Positions 35,051 through 47,269 of a stretch of 64,000 nucleotides of DNA are shown piece by piece. Below the pieces are notes generated by a model. It ran no database searches. It was not told where the DNA came from and worked only from the letters and a program-made list of their open reading frames with translations. Within the stretch, counting starts at the first letter, position 1. Each line of letters opens with the position of its first letter. The position numbers were made by a program, and so were the translations under genes. The stretch comes from Punica granatum (lineage: Eukaryota > Streptophyta > Magnoliopsida > Myrtales > Lythraceae), in NCBI RefSeq assembly GCF_007655135.1, contig NC_045131.1, forward strand, positions 21,064,001 through 21,128,000. The letters are read 5' to 3'.

Positions 35051-38000
35051 TGTACGGACCCGAATGTGGACTTTCGTCGGGGTCCGCATTGTGCGCTTTT
35101 GGATCGCGCTGCTTAGAAGTGTCCACCTTCCCGTGGGGACGCGTGACGGACACGTGTGAGAATTAGTCCCCACTTATTATTTTACGAACTGAAGGTCGAG
35201 GGCGAATAAGTTACCCAAGTCTAGGGGTATGGAACACCTAGTTTTTCTAAGGCATTGATCTGTGCAGAACCGGAAAGTCCGAGTTCGGGGGTTCATGTTA
35301 CGTGCGGGTCTATATCCCACACGCCCTTTCAACACTCTGATTTGATAGGCTTGCATGTTTTATTATTGATCGCGTGGATTAAGTTGCACTGGGCTTGCAC
35401 ATTTTGACATGAAAATTCGGTGAATCAAACGATGTCGGTGGAGAAGCCGAGAAAGAAGTAAACCCGTGTGTCGGGGAATTGGTTCACAATCTCGCGTTAC
35501 AGTTCATTGAGCTATGGAGGTTGAATCCCTGCGTGAACCAGAACCGCGAGTTCTCGGATTTACTTTCCTTTGGGCAAGCATTAGACCAATTTGATTAATT
35601 CGACTCTCGGACCGTTCATTTACTTACTGGAATTCTTACATAATGAATGTACAGAATAAAATCCTTACAATGCTCTCGAAAAATACAACAAAAAATAAAT
35701 TACAAATGGCCGAATTTCAGTCGACTCGCATTCGGTTATTATTCCTCTCCAACTCACTGTGAGTTTAAGGAAAAGGCTGAAGAATTGAAATTCGATGTAC
35801 GCTCTCACTGAATAGGGCGTTGGACCCTGTGAGTGATGATTAGGGCGTTGGACCCTGTGATCGATGATTAGGGCGTTAGACCCTGTGAGTGATAAAAACC
35901 CTAATATTATTCGACCTAGGATCAGGCTCGACCTGCATGGCAAACAAGTGCGGAAAGATAACACGCAACATATTAATAACAGACAAGGTGTTTGTTATTG
36001 TCAAGTATACGTGTTTTAACAAATTGTTGATCCGGGGTATTTTGTCATGCAAATCCTACCATAGACAAACAAGCACGTGCCAATGTTTTAGCATTCGACT
36101 TTGGTTGGAAAACCTGACATATCGAGTATCCATAGTCAAGTTTCATGTATGTGGATTGCTTTTACAGTTATTTGGTATTGTGACACTGAAATTACACCGA
36201 ATTAATCCAAACTTGTATTTTGACTCTAGATTTAGAACCTAGAGTTCCACCTAACCATTTTATAGTGTTTGGCTAGGTCGTGTGAAATGATTAGTCAGGT
36301 AATTGCATTTTGATACAGAATACCTGACTAGCACCCTAAACTATGCTAGGATGACAGAAACTCATCAGTGGGAATAAGAAAAGGCTTTGTAGATGAACCT
36401 GCGCCTGAACAGGTAGCCCGTTCCTATTTCGACACCGTCATGTTTCTGTCAAACTAACCCTAGGATGTCGCCAAATTACAAAATGATGTTCTTGCCCTTG
36501 ATTTGAAAATTCATTTCAGAAAAGGGGAACATTGTAATACGGGCCACCTCAGCCTGTAACCGGTGTTGACCAATTCCTTGGATCTTTCAGGGTTATGCGA
36601 GAACCCCGTAAAAGCCAAAGATTTGGTCGGTCTATATGGAAGTGGTCTAAAAGGAACTTTTGTATTCCGACCTGAATTACCTGAAGTCAGGTGAAACTCA
36701 AGTCAAAACACACAAGTTTCTCCTAGGTATCCATGTTACTTCGTATTGCATGTCTCGGGTTTGGAAGTATGCGTATTTTGAAAAGGGCATTAACACCGTT
36801 TTGTAATTTGTCTACGCGAGTTACAAATTAATGTCCAATTCGTGCAAATTTATTTAAAGTTGAATGAATTAATCGTGTGAGCGTCCCGATTAACCCGTTC
36901 GTGAAATTAATGGTTAAGGGTTGTGCCGAATACATTAATTATGAAAACGATTCGTGACTCAGCGACCAAGACGATTCCATAAGGATCAAGGATAATTTGG
37001 TCCAATGACCGAAATTACCCTCGTAACCGAATGGACTCGAATGAGCCATCAATACCCGAATCCATGTATGCTTTGTTTGGAAAATATATTTTCATGCGAT
37101 ATTGCAACGATAATGTAAATTGCAAATTACACAAAATCCGAGAACGGACTTAAAACGGGGAGAGGAAGCCTCATGCGACCCGTACGAGTCTAAGAGACTC
37201 TCGGCCATTTCTCCTTGGAGAAAACCAAGAGGCCTCATGGCCCACATCGGGTTCCACGAGTTTTCCCCGTCTCGTTTTAAATTATTTCTCACATGCTCAA
37301 GCAACAAACAAGATAAATGACACGATTATTATTTAAGGAATCGATAAAACAATACCGACTTCATGCATGTAGCAAAACACGAGAAAACTCGAGAATCGAA
37401 CTTGGATCGGGCCAAGAAGACCTTCCCTAACCCGAAAGAGGCAAACTAAGTCTCGGCCACCTCTTTTTAGGTAAACTCGAGAGTTTGTTTGCTTGCTTCG
37501 GCTCGGGATGGTCTTCCGAGAGTCGATCCAAACGTGTCCCGACATGCCAACACTTTATATAATGATGAACATGCATAATGTAACATGAAAATGCATAAAA
37601 ATTAAATCTTGCACATGAAACATGCTTAAAAACTTCATATAACTCCATAAACACGCAATAAAAGTAAAAAGCCCTAACTCCTCTAAATTGAGAATGTTAT
37701 ACCTAGCATCGGGATGCGAGGAAAGAGTCAGAGAAGTGTTCGAGAGTCAGGTGACTCGGTTGAACGCTTGGAAGGGTGCTCAGGTGCAAAGGATGCACGT
37801 TCGGGCAAGGAAAGGCACGCAGTTGGGCGTGCGCTGGCGTGCACGAGCGCAGCAGGAGGTCAAGCGCGGGGTGACAGGCTCGCGAGCAGGCAGGCGTGCG
37901 CACAGGTGATCGCTGGCAGGCGCACAGACGTGCGCGGGCGCATACGTGCGTGCATGCACGCAGAAGGACGTGCAGGGCTTCATCGAGCGCCTAGACGCGC

Positions 38001-39067
38001 GGCTGGTGACGGGTTTACTGTTAACCCAAGAGCCCGATCTTTACCCGAAATGATGGAAATGACCTAAAATGATGAGCAAATGACTTCAAACCAAAAATCT
38101 AAGTTCAAAAGTGAGTTCCTTGGGTCCAAGACATGTGGTCTATGGAGTTTGAGAATTTTTGGATCTAAGTCAGCCTTGATGTGCTAAAGCTTGCTGCTGC
38201 TAGCTATAGAGTTTAGAGAATTTCCTAGAGTGAGAAATGATAGAGAGAACATGCAAGATGAGAAGTGATTAGCTTAATCACTTTGGAGCAATTTATAGGC
38301 AAAGCTAATGGACAATTAAGCAAAGTAAAGCACACTTAAGCCTTCAATTAGCAAAAGTCGGCCACACTAAGCAAGATAGGGATGAATATGAGCCAAGTAT
38401 TCTTGATGGAGAAGATCCAACAAGCATTAATGGCTTGGACTTGAAGCTTGAGTGCTGTCTTCAACCTCTTCTTGATATTTTGGTCTTAGAGTGAGCAAGA
38501 GAAGAGGAGGAAGAGGACGACGAAATTGGGGCAAGGGGCGGCTGCCCTTGGGCAGCCCGTGGGTCCTACAGCCGTAGAGGAGAAACTAGGAGAAAGCTCG
38601 GGCCTCGATTGGTCGCGCATTCGAAGTTCGTCGTTCGAATTGAACATCGAATTATCGATATACGCGAGAAAACGGATTAAATGAGCCCAAGATTGGCACT
38701 TATCGAGGAAAAATGTCCCAGGTCCGTATGAGACTCGGATGCCGGTTTTGCTCATTACAGGTAACTGGAGCGAAGTTAACCGATTCTGACAATATATCTT
38801 GTGTCTGCATCTCACGTTGATCATTTTGACATAAATTGTCAGACAACGTGAACAATTCACTCTTAAGCCGGTAATGCAAATGTGGAGCCGGAGACGTTTT
38901 AGGAGGCCGAAACTGAATTTCTCAGAATGCTTTCTGAGTTGCTTGGGCGCTCCGGAGTTCACTCTAATCTCTGTTTGTCAAGATTGGACCTCTAAGGACT
39001 TGAAAAATACATATGAGACCTTTAAAGTACTGCTCGGGAGGTCCAGATGAGTTGTGTGATTCATTCT
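35051..39067 (-). repeat. 5' LTR of element A, truncated by element C
   Basis: Starts TGTACGGACCCGAATGTGG at the low end and follows the LTR of element 1 and C up to GTGTGATTCATTCT, equal to about 2840 in the element 1 LTR. The U3 terminal 850 bp would continue beyond element C, outside the window. A GC-rich stretch of degenerate GTGCGC-type repeats at 37740-38000 sits where D has its larger GC-rich minisatellite. A TATA box (minus strand CTATAAAT) lies at 38291-38298. Confidence 0.82.
38270..38300 (-). promoter_or_regulatory. TATA box of element A 5' LTR
   Basis: The minus strand reads GCCTATAAATTGC and then GTGATTAAGCTAATCA. The downstream motif is here slightly diverged from TCATTAA-CTTAATCA. 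Confidence 0.5.
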
Positions 39068-42000
39068 TGTACGGACCCGAATGTAGACTCTCGTCGGGGC
39101 CCGCATGCGCGCTTTTGGACCGCGCGACTTGGGATCGTCCACCTTCCGTGGGACACATGACGGACACGCGTGAGAAGGAGTCGCCACTTATCATTTTACG
39201 ACTCGAAGGTCGAGGGCGAATAAGTTACCCGGGTCTAGGGGTAATGATACACCTAGTTCGCTAAGGCATTGGTCTATTCAGAACCTGAAAGTCCGAATTC
39301 GGGGGTTCACATTACGTGCGGGCCTATATCCCGCAAGCCCTTTCGGTACTCTGGTTTGCTAGGCTTGCATGTTTTATTATTTACCGCATGAATTAAGTTG
39401 TCCTTGGCTCGCACGTTTTGACACTGAAAATTCGGTGAATTAAACGATGTCGATGGAGAAGCCGAGAGAGAAGTAAACCCGTGTGTCGAGGAGTTGGTTC
39501 ACAATCTTGGAGGTTGAATGCCTGCGTGAACCAGAACCGCGAGTTCTTGGATTTACTTTTCTTTGGGCAAGCATTAGACCGATTCGATTAATTCGACTCT
39601 CGGACCGTTCGCTTACCGACTAGAATTCTTACAGAATGAATGTACAAAATAAAAGTCCTTACAGTGCTCTCGAAAACAATAAATACAAATTACAAATGGC
39701 CGAATTCCAGTTGACTCGCGTTCGGTTATTATTTTGCTCTAACTCACCGTGAGTTTAGGGAAAACGCCGAAAAATTGAAATTCAAGCGCTCTCGCTGAAT
39801 AGGGCGTTGGACCCTGTGAGTGTTGATTAAGGCGTTGGACCCTGTGATCAATGATTAGGGCGTTGGACCCTAATATTAATCGGCCTAGGGATCATGCTTG
39901 ACCTGCAGGGCAAACAGGTGCGGAAATATAACAAGCAGCAGGTAAATAACAGACAATGTGTTTGTATTCACCGAATGTATGTGGATTAGCAAGTTTATTA
40001 ACCCAGCGGTGTTTTTGCAAGTAAATGCCATATGCTAAGCAAACAATCATGCAAAACATTTTGCATTCGGCTTTGTTTTGAGAACTTGACAAAGAGAGTC
40101 AAATCTCATGTGTGTTGATTACTTTTACAGTTGTTCTGTATTATGACACTGAATTATCATTGAATTAACCAAACTCGTGTTTTGACTCTAGATTTGGAAC
40201 CTAGAGTTCCCCTAACCATTATCTAGTGTTTGGTTAGGTCGAGTGAAAAATTAATCAACGTTTTGCATGTTTTGTGACAGAGATGACCGTTCTAGTTACC
40301 CAAGTCTATGCTAGGATGACAGAAACTCATCAATGGATAAGAAAAGGCTTAGCAGATGAACCTGCACCTGAAGAGGTAGTCCGTTCTTATCCTGATACTA
40401 TAGTGTTTCCGTCAAGCTAATCCTAGGGGTGTCGCTGAATTGTGAAAAGATTATTTTTCCCTTTATTTGAAAATTGTTTTCAGAAAAGGGAAACATCGCA
40501 GTGCGGGCCACCTCGGCCTATAGCCGGTGTCGACTAGTTCCCTGGATCGTCCAGGGTTGTGTGAGAACCTCGAAAAAGCCAAAGAACTGATCGGTCCGCT
40601 AGGAAGTGATCTAGAAAGATCTTCTGTATCCTGACCCGAGTTACCTAAAATCAGGTAAAAACTCAAGTTGAGACACAAAAGCCCTTTCCAAACGTCCATG
40701 CTTCATCGGACCGCGCATTTCGAGTTTTTAAAATTGATAAGTTTGAAAAGGGCACCAACGTCATTTGACAACTCATCGACGTGAGTTATCAGTTAATGCC
40801 CAATTCATGCAAACTTTATCAGTGTGAAGTGGGTTTAATCGTGTGAGCTTCCCGATTAACCCATTGGTGGATTTAATGCTTGTGAATTTTTGCCGAATGC
40901 AGTAAATATGCGAGTTACATATAATAGCATGTAGGGTTTGCGACGATATTGAAATTTACAATTTGCATAAAATCCGAGAAATGAATTTCATCGAGGTAAA
41001 GAGACTGTTCTTAACCCAAATGAGGTGAAAGAACTCTCGGCTCTTTCCTCTCGGGAATAGTCGTGGGTTTCCTTGACCCATTTCGGGTTTCAAGCGTTCT
41101 CTTTAATCGAATTTCGACTATTTCTCGCATGCTCAAACATTAAACATGGTAAATGACACGTATTTAACAAAGGCCGGTATCGCAATGAGTTAGAAAACGC
41201 ATTCAAGTATACAAGCAAGCCCAAACAAGTTATTTATGGAATCGATAAAACAATATCGGCTCCATGGATGCGGTAAAAGCATAAAACTCGGGAAACAATT
41301 TAAATCGGGGCAAAGGAATCCGATCTTGACCCGAAACGGTCAAGAATGCTCTCGGTTACCTCATCAGGAGGTTAACCCGAGAGGTATCTCGGCTTTTCCT
41401 AGTCGGGATGGTTTCCTCGACTTTGATTTAAACATTTCCCGACATGCTAGCACGTGATACAATGATAAACATGCATGGTGTAATAAGGAAATCGCATAAA
41501 ATTAAAGTTCGGAAGTAAAATCATGCTTAAAACCTCTTATAACTCCATAAACACAACAAAAACGTAAAAGTCCTAGCTCTTGTAAGTCGGGAATGGTCAT
41601 ACTTAGCCCCGGGATGCGGGATGGGACTGTTAGAAGTCGGGTTGGACCGTTGGTGGGTCGAGTTTGGGCTATTTTTCATTGAAAAGACCCGGTTGACAGC
41701 AACAAGCCCATCTAGAGTAATCTGACCCGACTGGGCACCCGGGAGAAAACAAACCGTTTCGGGCGACTCGGGTGGCTTTTCGGAGAGTTCTCAACTGTTC
41801 CGGAAAGCTAAGAGGATGCTTAACGTCCTTGTGGTGGTTTCGGGAAGAGAGCACGCGTGGATTTTTCGGAAATCAAAAGCAAAGTCAGGTCAGTAAGAAG
41901 AAAACATGCTCAACTGGGCCAGAACAGACCCGATTGGCACAAGTCGGGTCGGACGTCGCCACGAAGGCTCCCGATGGAATTTTGAGGCAAGGTCAGCGTC

Positions 42001-44560
42001 CCTAGGTAGCCAAGGGACCCCTCTAGGTGACCGTGGTGGCCGTTCACTCCCAGGGTTATCAGGTTGACACGTATAGTTCTGCAAAGATCACGAAAAACAG
42101 AATGCGTCTTGGTCGAACATCGCCACGGAGGCTCCCGATGGAATTTTGAGGCAAGGTCAGCGTCCCTGAGTAGCCAAGGGACCCCTCTAGGTGACCGTGG
42201 TGGTCGTTCGCTCCCAGAGTTATCGGGTCAACCCGTATAGTCTTGCAAAGATCACGGAAAACAGAGTGCGTCCTGGAAACTGGCCCGATTGGGCAGTTTT
42301 CGGGTCGGAATTCACCACGGTGGATACCGATAGAATTTTGATGCAAGGTCAGCGGCTCCCGACTCCTAACTCACCTTCGAAGGTGATGGTGGTGGTCGTT
42401 TGGCGAAAAGGGTCTCGGATCGACCCAATCTGCAAGAAAACCGCACAGATAGTCAGAAATTTCGACCCGACTGGGCAGTTGGGCTGTTTCTTCGTGCTGG
42501 GCTAAAACCGACGATTTTTCTTGGATTTCTTGACTCCTTCACACCCTAGGGTTGTGTGGGGGAGGTGTTTGATGGGTTTTGACGACTCAAACTGACCCAG
42601 AAGGCCTTGAAACTCGGGTTGCCATTTTTTACCCGAGAAGACCGTTTTCTGGGTTCGGTTCTATGGTGGCTGTTTCAATGGGTTGGAGGCTTCAAACTTA
42701 AAATCTAAGCTCGGAAATGGATAGAGGAGGTCGAAAACATGTGGGATATGAAGTTTGGTGAAGTTTGGATTTAAGCCGGGATGATTCCGACTTAAGTCTT
42801 TGATGTTCTTGCTTGGTGTTTGCTGAGCCAAAGGGGGCTGCGATTTTGCTGAGCTCTTTGGGAGCTTTTGCTTGATGAAAATAACAAGTGTTGATGTGAG
42901 AGAAGGTGTCTGATGACTTGTGATTTAGTTAATGACTTAAAGGATATATAAAGGCAAAGATTGAGTGTAATTAAGAGAAGAGAAGTGCAATTAGGGCTCT
43001 TGATTAGGGGGATCCGAATTTCTTCAATGGAGATGAGGATGAATCTCCTCCATGCATTCTTCATGAAGATGAGCCAAAATGCATTAATGTCATGGAGTGT
43101 TATCTTGGATGATGGCTTGATATTTTCATGCAAGACAAGTGCAAGTTGTCTTCTTGGCGTGATGAAGAAGATGATAAGAGATGGGTGGTTCTTCTTATCT
43201 TTGGCAAGGGGAAGAAGATGCCGTGGGTCCCACACGGATTGGAGGTGAATCGGGAATGCTCGGATGTCGATCGATTATGTGTTCGACTTCCGTGACTCAA
43301 AAGAACGTCGTATCGACAATGTGCGCAAGAAAACGATCCCGATGAGCCTAAGATTGCTCATTTTGCATGAGAAATGCTCGTGTGGTTTTTTTAGGCTCGG
43401 AAGTCGGTTTTACTCATTTCAGGTGACTAGAGCGAAGTTAACCGCTTATGACAGCATATCTTGTATTTGCATCCCACGTTGGTCATTTTGACATAAATTG
43501 TCAGACAACGTGAACAATTGACCCTTAAGCTGGTAATGCAAATGTGGAGCTGAAAACGTCCTAAGAGGCCGAAACTGGACTTCTCATATTGTTTTATGAG
43601 TTGCTTGGTTGCTCCAGAGATCACTGTGATCTCTGTTTGTTGAGATTGGGCCTCTAAGGACTTGAAAAGTGCATCTGAGACCTTTAAAGCACTGCTCGGG
43701 CAGCCTAGATGAGTTGTGCAGTTCAGTCTGACAATTCCACATTGAGCCTTGGAATGACTAGCACTGTGTAGGGTAGGCATCCGTCATCAAGTTTCCACAA
43801 AAATGACCTCCGGATATGGATTTCCGTTGAAAACGGCCTTTTCTGCTCCTCGGAAGTCACTCGGGAAACTAAAATGAGTTATGCTGTCTGATTTGCCCAA
43901 TTGTGTTTGTTCGTTGGAGTTTTCAGGGTAATGCAGGGTCAACTTCGTTTGCTGTTATTCTGTCAGACCAGTCTTCGGTTATGCATTTCCAAAGAGGGAT
44001 ATGCCCGTTTTGTCACTCGGAAGTCATTTGGAGTGTATGTGTGGTTTCCAAGAGACAATCTGAAGTATCGTTCATGCTCTGTATGATTGTGGGGCATGGC
44101 CGCATCTGATAATTGGAATTAACTTTTCTCCGAGAAACCGACATTTTTGAACTTCCACAGAAAAGTTGTCTGTATATAGAAAGTTATTCTGTATAGAGTA
44201 GATGATTTGCAAAATTTGCAGAGACTTTTCATCTGTTTGGCATTGATGTGGATTTTTGAAGTCCAATATTGGCTATCTTCCGATGGACGAGCGAACTATC
44301 GGAAAATAGGGATGTCCACGTGGTATGTTGGAAATGCCGGTTTTGGAAGTTGTTGAGCTCTTTAGTCACTATGTTGCCCTTTGGTGACCCCTGGAGTCCT
44401 TCTGTCGTGTGTATATGTCATATGCTTGATTTTGCTGACTTGAGAATGAATAGTGATTTCTCGCTTTATGGAGCCTTCTTCTGTGATAACGCTCAAGTCG
44501 TGGCATTGTTTGCTATTGATGGACATTGTTTGACTTGTGGACCAAAATGGGGTGCTGACA
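39068..44560 (-). repeat. 3' LTR of element C
   Basis: 5493 bp, from TGTACGGACCCGAATGTAG to CCAAAATGGGGTGCTGACA. Colinear with the LTRs of element 1 without the 444-bp deletion. It holds two copies of the GGCAAGGTCAGCGTCCCTG - CCAAGGGACCCCTCTAGG block (about 41975 and 42145), so a roughly 170-bp local duplication is present. A TATA box (minus strand TTTATATATCC) lies at 42941-42953. Confidence 0.9.
42918..42955 (-). promoter_or_regulatory. TATA box and downstream motif of C LTR
   Basis: The minus strand reads CCTTTATATATCC and then TCATTAACTAAATCA, the shared LTR promoter pair. Confidence 0.55.
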
Positions 44561-44575
44561 ACTTGCCCTTCTTTT
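44561..44575 (-). other. Polypurine tract of element C
   Basis: The minus strand reads AAAAGAAGGGCAAGT, abutting TGTCAGCACC. It is a variant of the CCAAAGAGGGGCAAGC tract of elements 1 and F. Confidence 0.75.
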
Positions 44576-44929
44576 GCTAGATGCTGTAATAGAGGATTCG
44601 GTCAAAGATATAGAAGAACCCCGTTTTGGTCGTGATGTCCAATATGGCTTCTCCCAAGACTGTCTTCCTCTTTTTCTTTGGATATGTGGGAAATACCGTA
44701 CCTAAATGCGAAGGTGAAAAAGACGAAATAAGGCGTAGGCAAACTTTGCAGTAAATAGGAAGGTGCATAAAGGAAATGCATGTCAAAATGTGAAGTGGGC
44801 TTAATGAAAAATGCAAAACCTGATGAAAAATGCGAAGCTTTGAGAAAAGTGTGAAGTTTGACTGAAAGAGTTGAGTTTGATAAAAAGTGTGAAGCTTAAT
44901 GAAAGGTGTGTTACTTAAGTGAGTATGGA
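44576..44929 (-). other. 3' untranslated segment of element C
   Basis: 350 bp, non-coding. 44580-44640 matches the block before the polypurine tract in F. 44820-44910 holds short repeats around TGATGAAAAATGCGAAGC, apparently a younger or decayed minisatellite. Confidence 0.55.
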
Positions 44930-45342
44930 ACCCCAAAAGCAATAAATGTGGGGTGTGTAACCCGAAAAACGGTAAATGTTGGGTGTGTAACCCGAAAGTA
45001 GTAAATGTGTAGGTGTATAACCCGAAAGCGGTAAATGTTGGGTGTGTAACCCGAAAGCGGTAAATGTATGGGTGTGTAACCCGAAAGCGGTAAATGTTGG
45101 GTGTGTAACCTGAAAGCAATAAATGTGTGGGTGTGTAACCGGAAAGCAGTAAATGTGTGGGTGTATAACCCAAAAGCAGTAAATGTGGGGTGTGTAACCC
45201 GAAAGCAGTAAATGTGTGGGTGTGTAACCCGAAAACAGCATATGTGTGGGTGTGTAACCCGAAAACAGTAAATGTGTGAGTGTGTAACCCGAAAGCAGTA
45301 AATGTGTGGGTGTGTAACCCGAAAGCAATAAATGTGGGTGTG
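44930..45342 (-). repeat. 30-bp tandem array (about 14 copies), interrupted by element D
   Basis: Units of 27-30 bp read GTGTGTAACCCGAAAGCAGT then AAATGTGTGG, with deletions in some copies. The core CCCGAAAGCAGTAAATG is shared with the array at 7800-8100. The 5' LTR of D begins within a unit at 45343, so the array was longer before D inserted. Long minus-strand frames with a recurring CFRVTHPHIY motif simply translate this repeat. Confidence 0.92.
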
Positions 45343-46940
45343 TGTCAGCACCCCATTTTGGCTCACCATTCCAAACAACGATATTAGCAATGATCCAAGC
45401 CACGACTTGAGCAGAATACAAAAAACGGCTAGGCAGAGCAAGAAATCACTATTCATCCTCAAGTTGGCAAAATTGAGCAAATGACCCATGGACATGTCAG
45501 AAGGACTCTAGGGGTCACCAAAGGGCAACAGAGCGACCAGAGAGCTCAACAATGTCCAAAACCGGCATTTTCAGTGTACTACACGGACGGTACTATTTTC
45601 CGATAGTTCGCTCGGTCGTCGGAAGATAGTAAATATTGGACTCCAAAAATCCACATCAGTGCCAAAAAGATGGAAAATGTCTTCAAAGGCATTTTGCAAA
45701 TCATCTGCTCTATACAGAACAGTTTTCTGTATACAGACAACTTTTCAGTGGAAGTCCAAAAATGTCGGTTTCCCAGAGAAAAGTTAATGCCAAATATCAG
45801 ACGCGGCCATGCGCCATCAGCACACAGAGCATGAATAATGCTTCAGATTGTCTCTTGGAAGTCACACAGACACTTCAAATGACTTCCGAACGGCAAAACA
45901 AGCATACCCCTCTTCAGAAGAGCATAGCCGGAGAATGGTCTGATGGAATTACGGCAAACGAAGTTCATACTGCATTGCCTAGAAAACTCTAGCAGATATT
46001 CACAATTGGGCAAAACAGACAGCAAAACCCTTCACGGTTTCCCGAGTAACCTCCGAAGAGCGGAAATGACCATTTTCAGTGGAAATCCATATCCGGAGGT
46101 CCTCTTTGGGGAAACTTGACGCCGAATGCTTACGTTACACAATGCTAGCCTCCTCAAGGCTCAATGTGGAATCGTCGGAATAAATCACTCGACTCATCTA
46201 GATCTCCCAAACAGTGCTTTAGAGGTCTCAGATACACTCTTCAAGTCCTTGGAGGTCTGACCTTGACAAACAGAGATTACAGTAATCTCTGGGGTGCCTA
46301 AGCAACTCAGAAGTCATCCTGAGAAACCCAGTTTCGGCCTCCTAGGACGTCTCCGGCCCCACGTTAGCATTACCGGCTTAAGGGATGATTGTTCATGTTG
46401 CCTGACAACTTATGTCAAAATGACCAACGTGAGATGCAGATAAGAAATATGCTGTCAGAAGCGGACAACTTCGCCCTGATCACTTGCAATGGGCAAAATC
46501 GGCTTCCGAGCCTCACACATCCGGGACATTTCTCAATGGGAAATGTCAATCTCGGGCTCATTAACTCCGTTTTCACGCGTATACCGACAATTCGACGTTC
46601 AATTCGAACCACGAACTTCGAATACGCGACCAATCGAGACCCGAGTCTTTTCCCGGTTTCTCCTCTCAAGCCGTGGGACCCACGGGCTGCCCAAGGGCAA
46701 CCGCCCTTTGCCCCAAAGCTTTCGGCCTTTTCCTCTTCCTCTCTTGCCCTCACCTAGCCCAAAATATCTTTGGTCTTTCTAGTCAACACTCAAGCCATTA
46801 ACTCCACCTCCATTAATGCTTCTTGGCTCTTCCTCATCAAGATACATGGAGGACATTCATCCTCATCTCCATTAGGGCAACCGACTTTTGCTAATGAGGC
46901 CCTTAATGGTGCTTTGTTTTGCTTAATTGCTCATTAGTTT

Positions 46941-46976
46941 CACATATATATTGCATACTTGTCATTAAGCTAATCA
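46941..46976 (+). promoter_or_regulatory. TATA box and downstream motif of D 5' LTR
   Basis: CATATATATT (46943-46952) is followed by TCATTAAGCTAATCA at 46962-46976. This would start the genomic RNA of D, placing the GC-rich minisatellite inside the transcribed leader. Confidence 0.6.
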
Positions 46977-47269
46977 TTCATGAAGCACACATGATCTTGC
47001 TAGTTTCTCCCTCTAGAAAATGCTCTCAACTTCTTAGGAACCAGCAGCAAGCAAAGAACTTCATGAAAATCGAAAACCAAGCCAAATATCTTTGGAGTTT
47101 AGGTCGGGATCCATAGCGGGCACTATTCCGACTTATATCCAAAATTCTTCAAACTTCATAGACGACATGTTTTGGACCCAAGGATCCCATTTCTGAACCC
47201 AGTTTTTTAGTTTGGAGTCATTTGCTTATCGTTTTGGTCGTTTCGGGTGAGGTTGGAGCTCTCGGGTGA

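Larger units (their letters stand above)
28261..39067 (-). mobile_element. Ogre-like element A, 5' part on the minus strand
   Basis: In minus-strand order: a 5' LTR (39067 down to 35051), primer-binding site (35047-35031), leader (split by solo LTR B) and the first 1.14 kb of ORF1 (29401-28261), cut by LTR H. The 5' LTR is itself cut at 39067 by the 3' LTR of element C. Gag, pol and the 3' LTR are not in the window. The order matches element D. Confidence 0.8.
39068..45342 (-). mobile_element. Ogre-like element C, 3' end on the minus strand
   Basis: A complete 3' LTR (39068-44560) preceded on the minus strand by a polypurine tract, a conserved 3' segment and a 30-bp array. The array is interrupted at 45342/45343 by the 5' LTR of element D. 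The rest of C lies beyond D, outside the window. C itself is inserted in the 5' LTR of element A. The bases next to C on its low side are ATTCT (39063-39067); the matching duplication cannot be seen. Confidence 0.82.

Noticed and set aside
44577..45495. Three overlapping minus-strand frames of 168-198 codons
   Set aside because: They translate the 30-bp array in different phases and run across the D LTR boundary, so they cannot be one gene.
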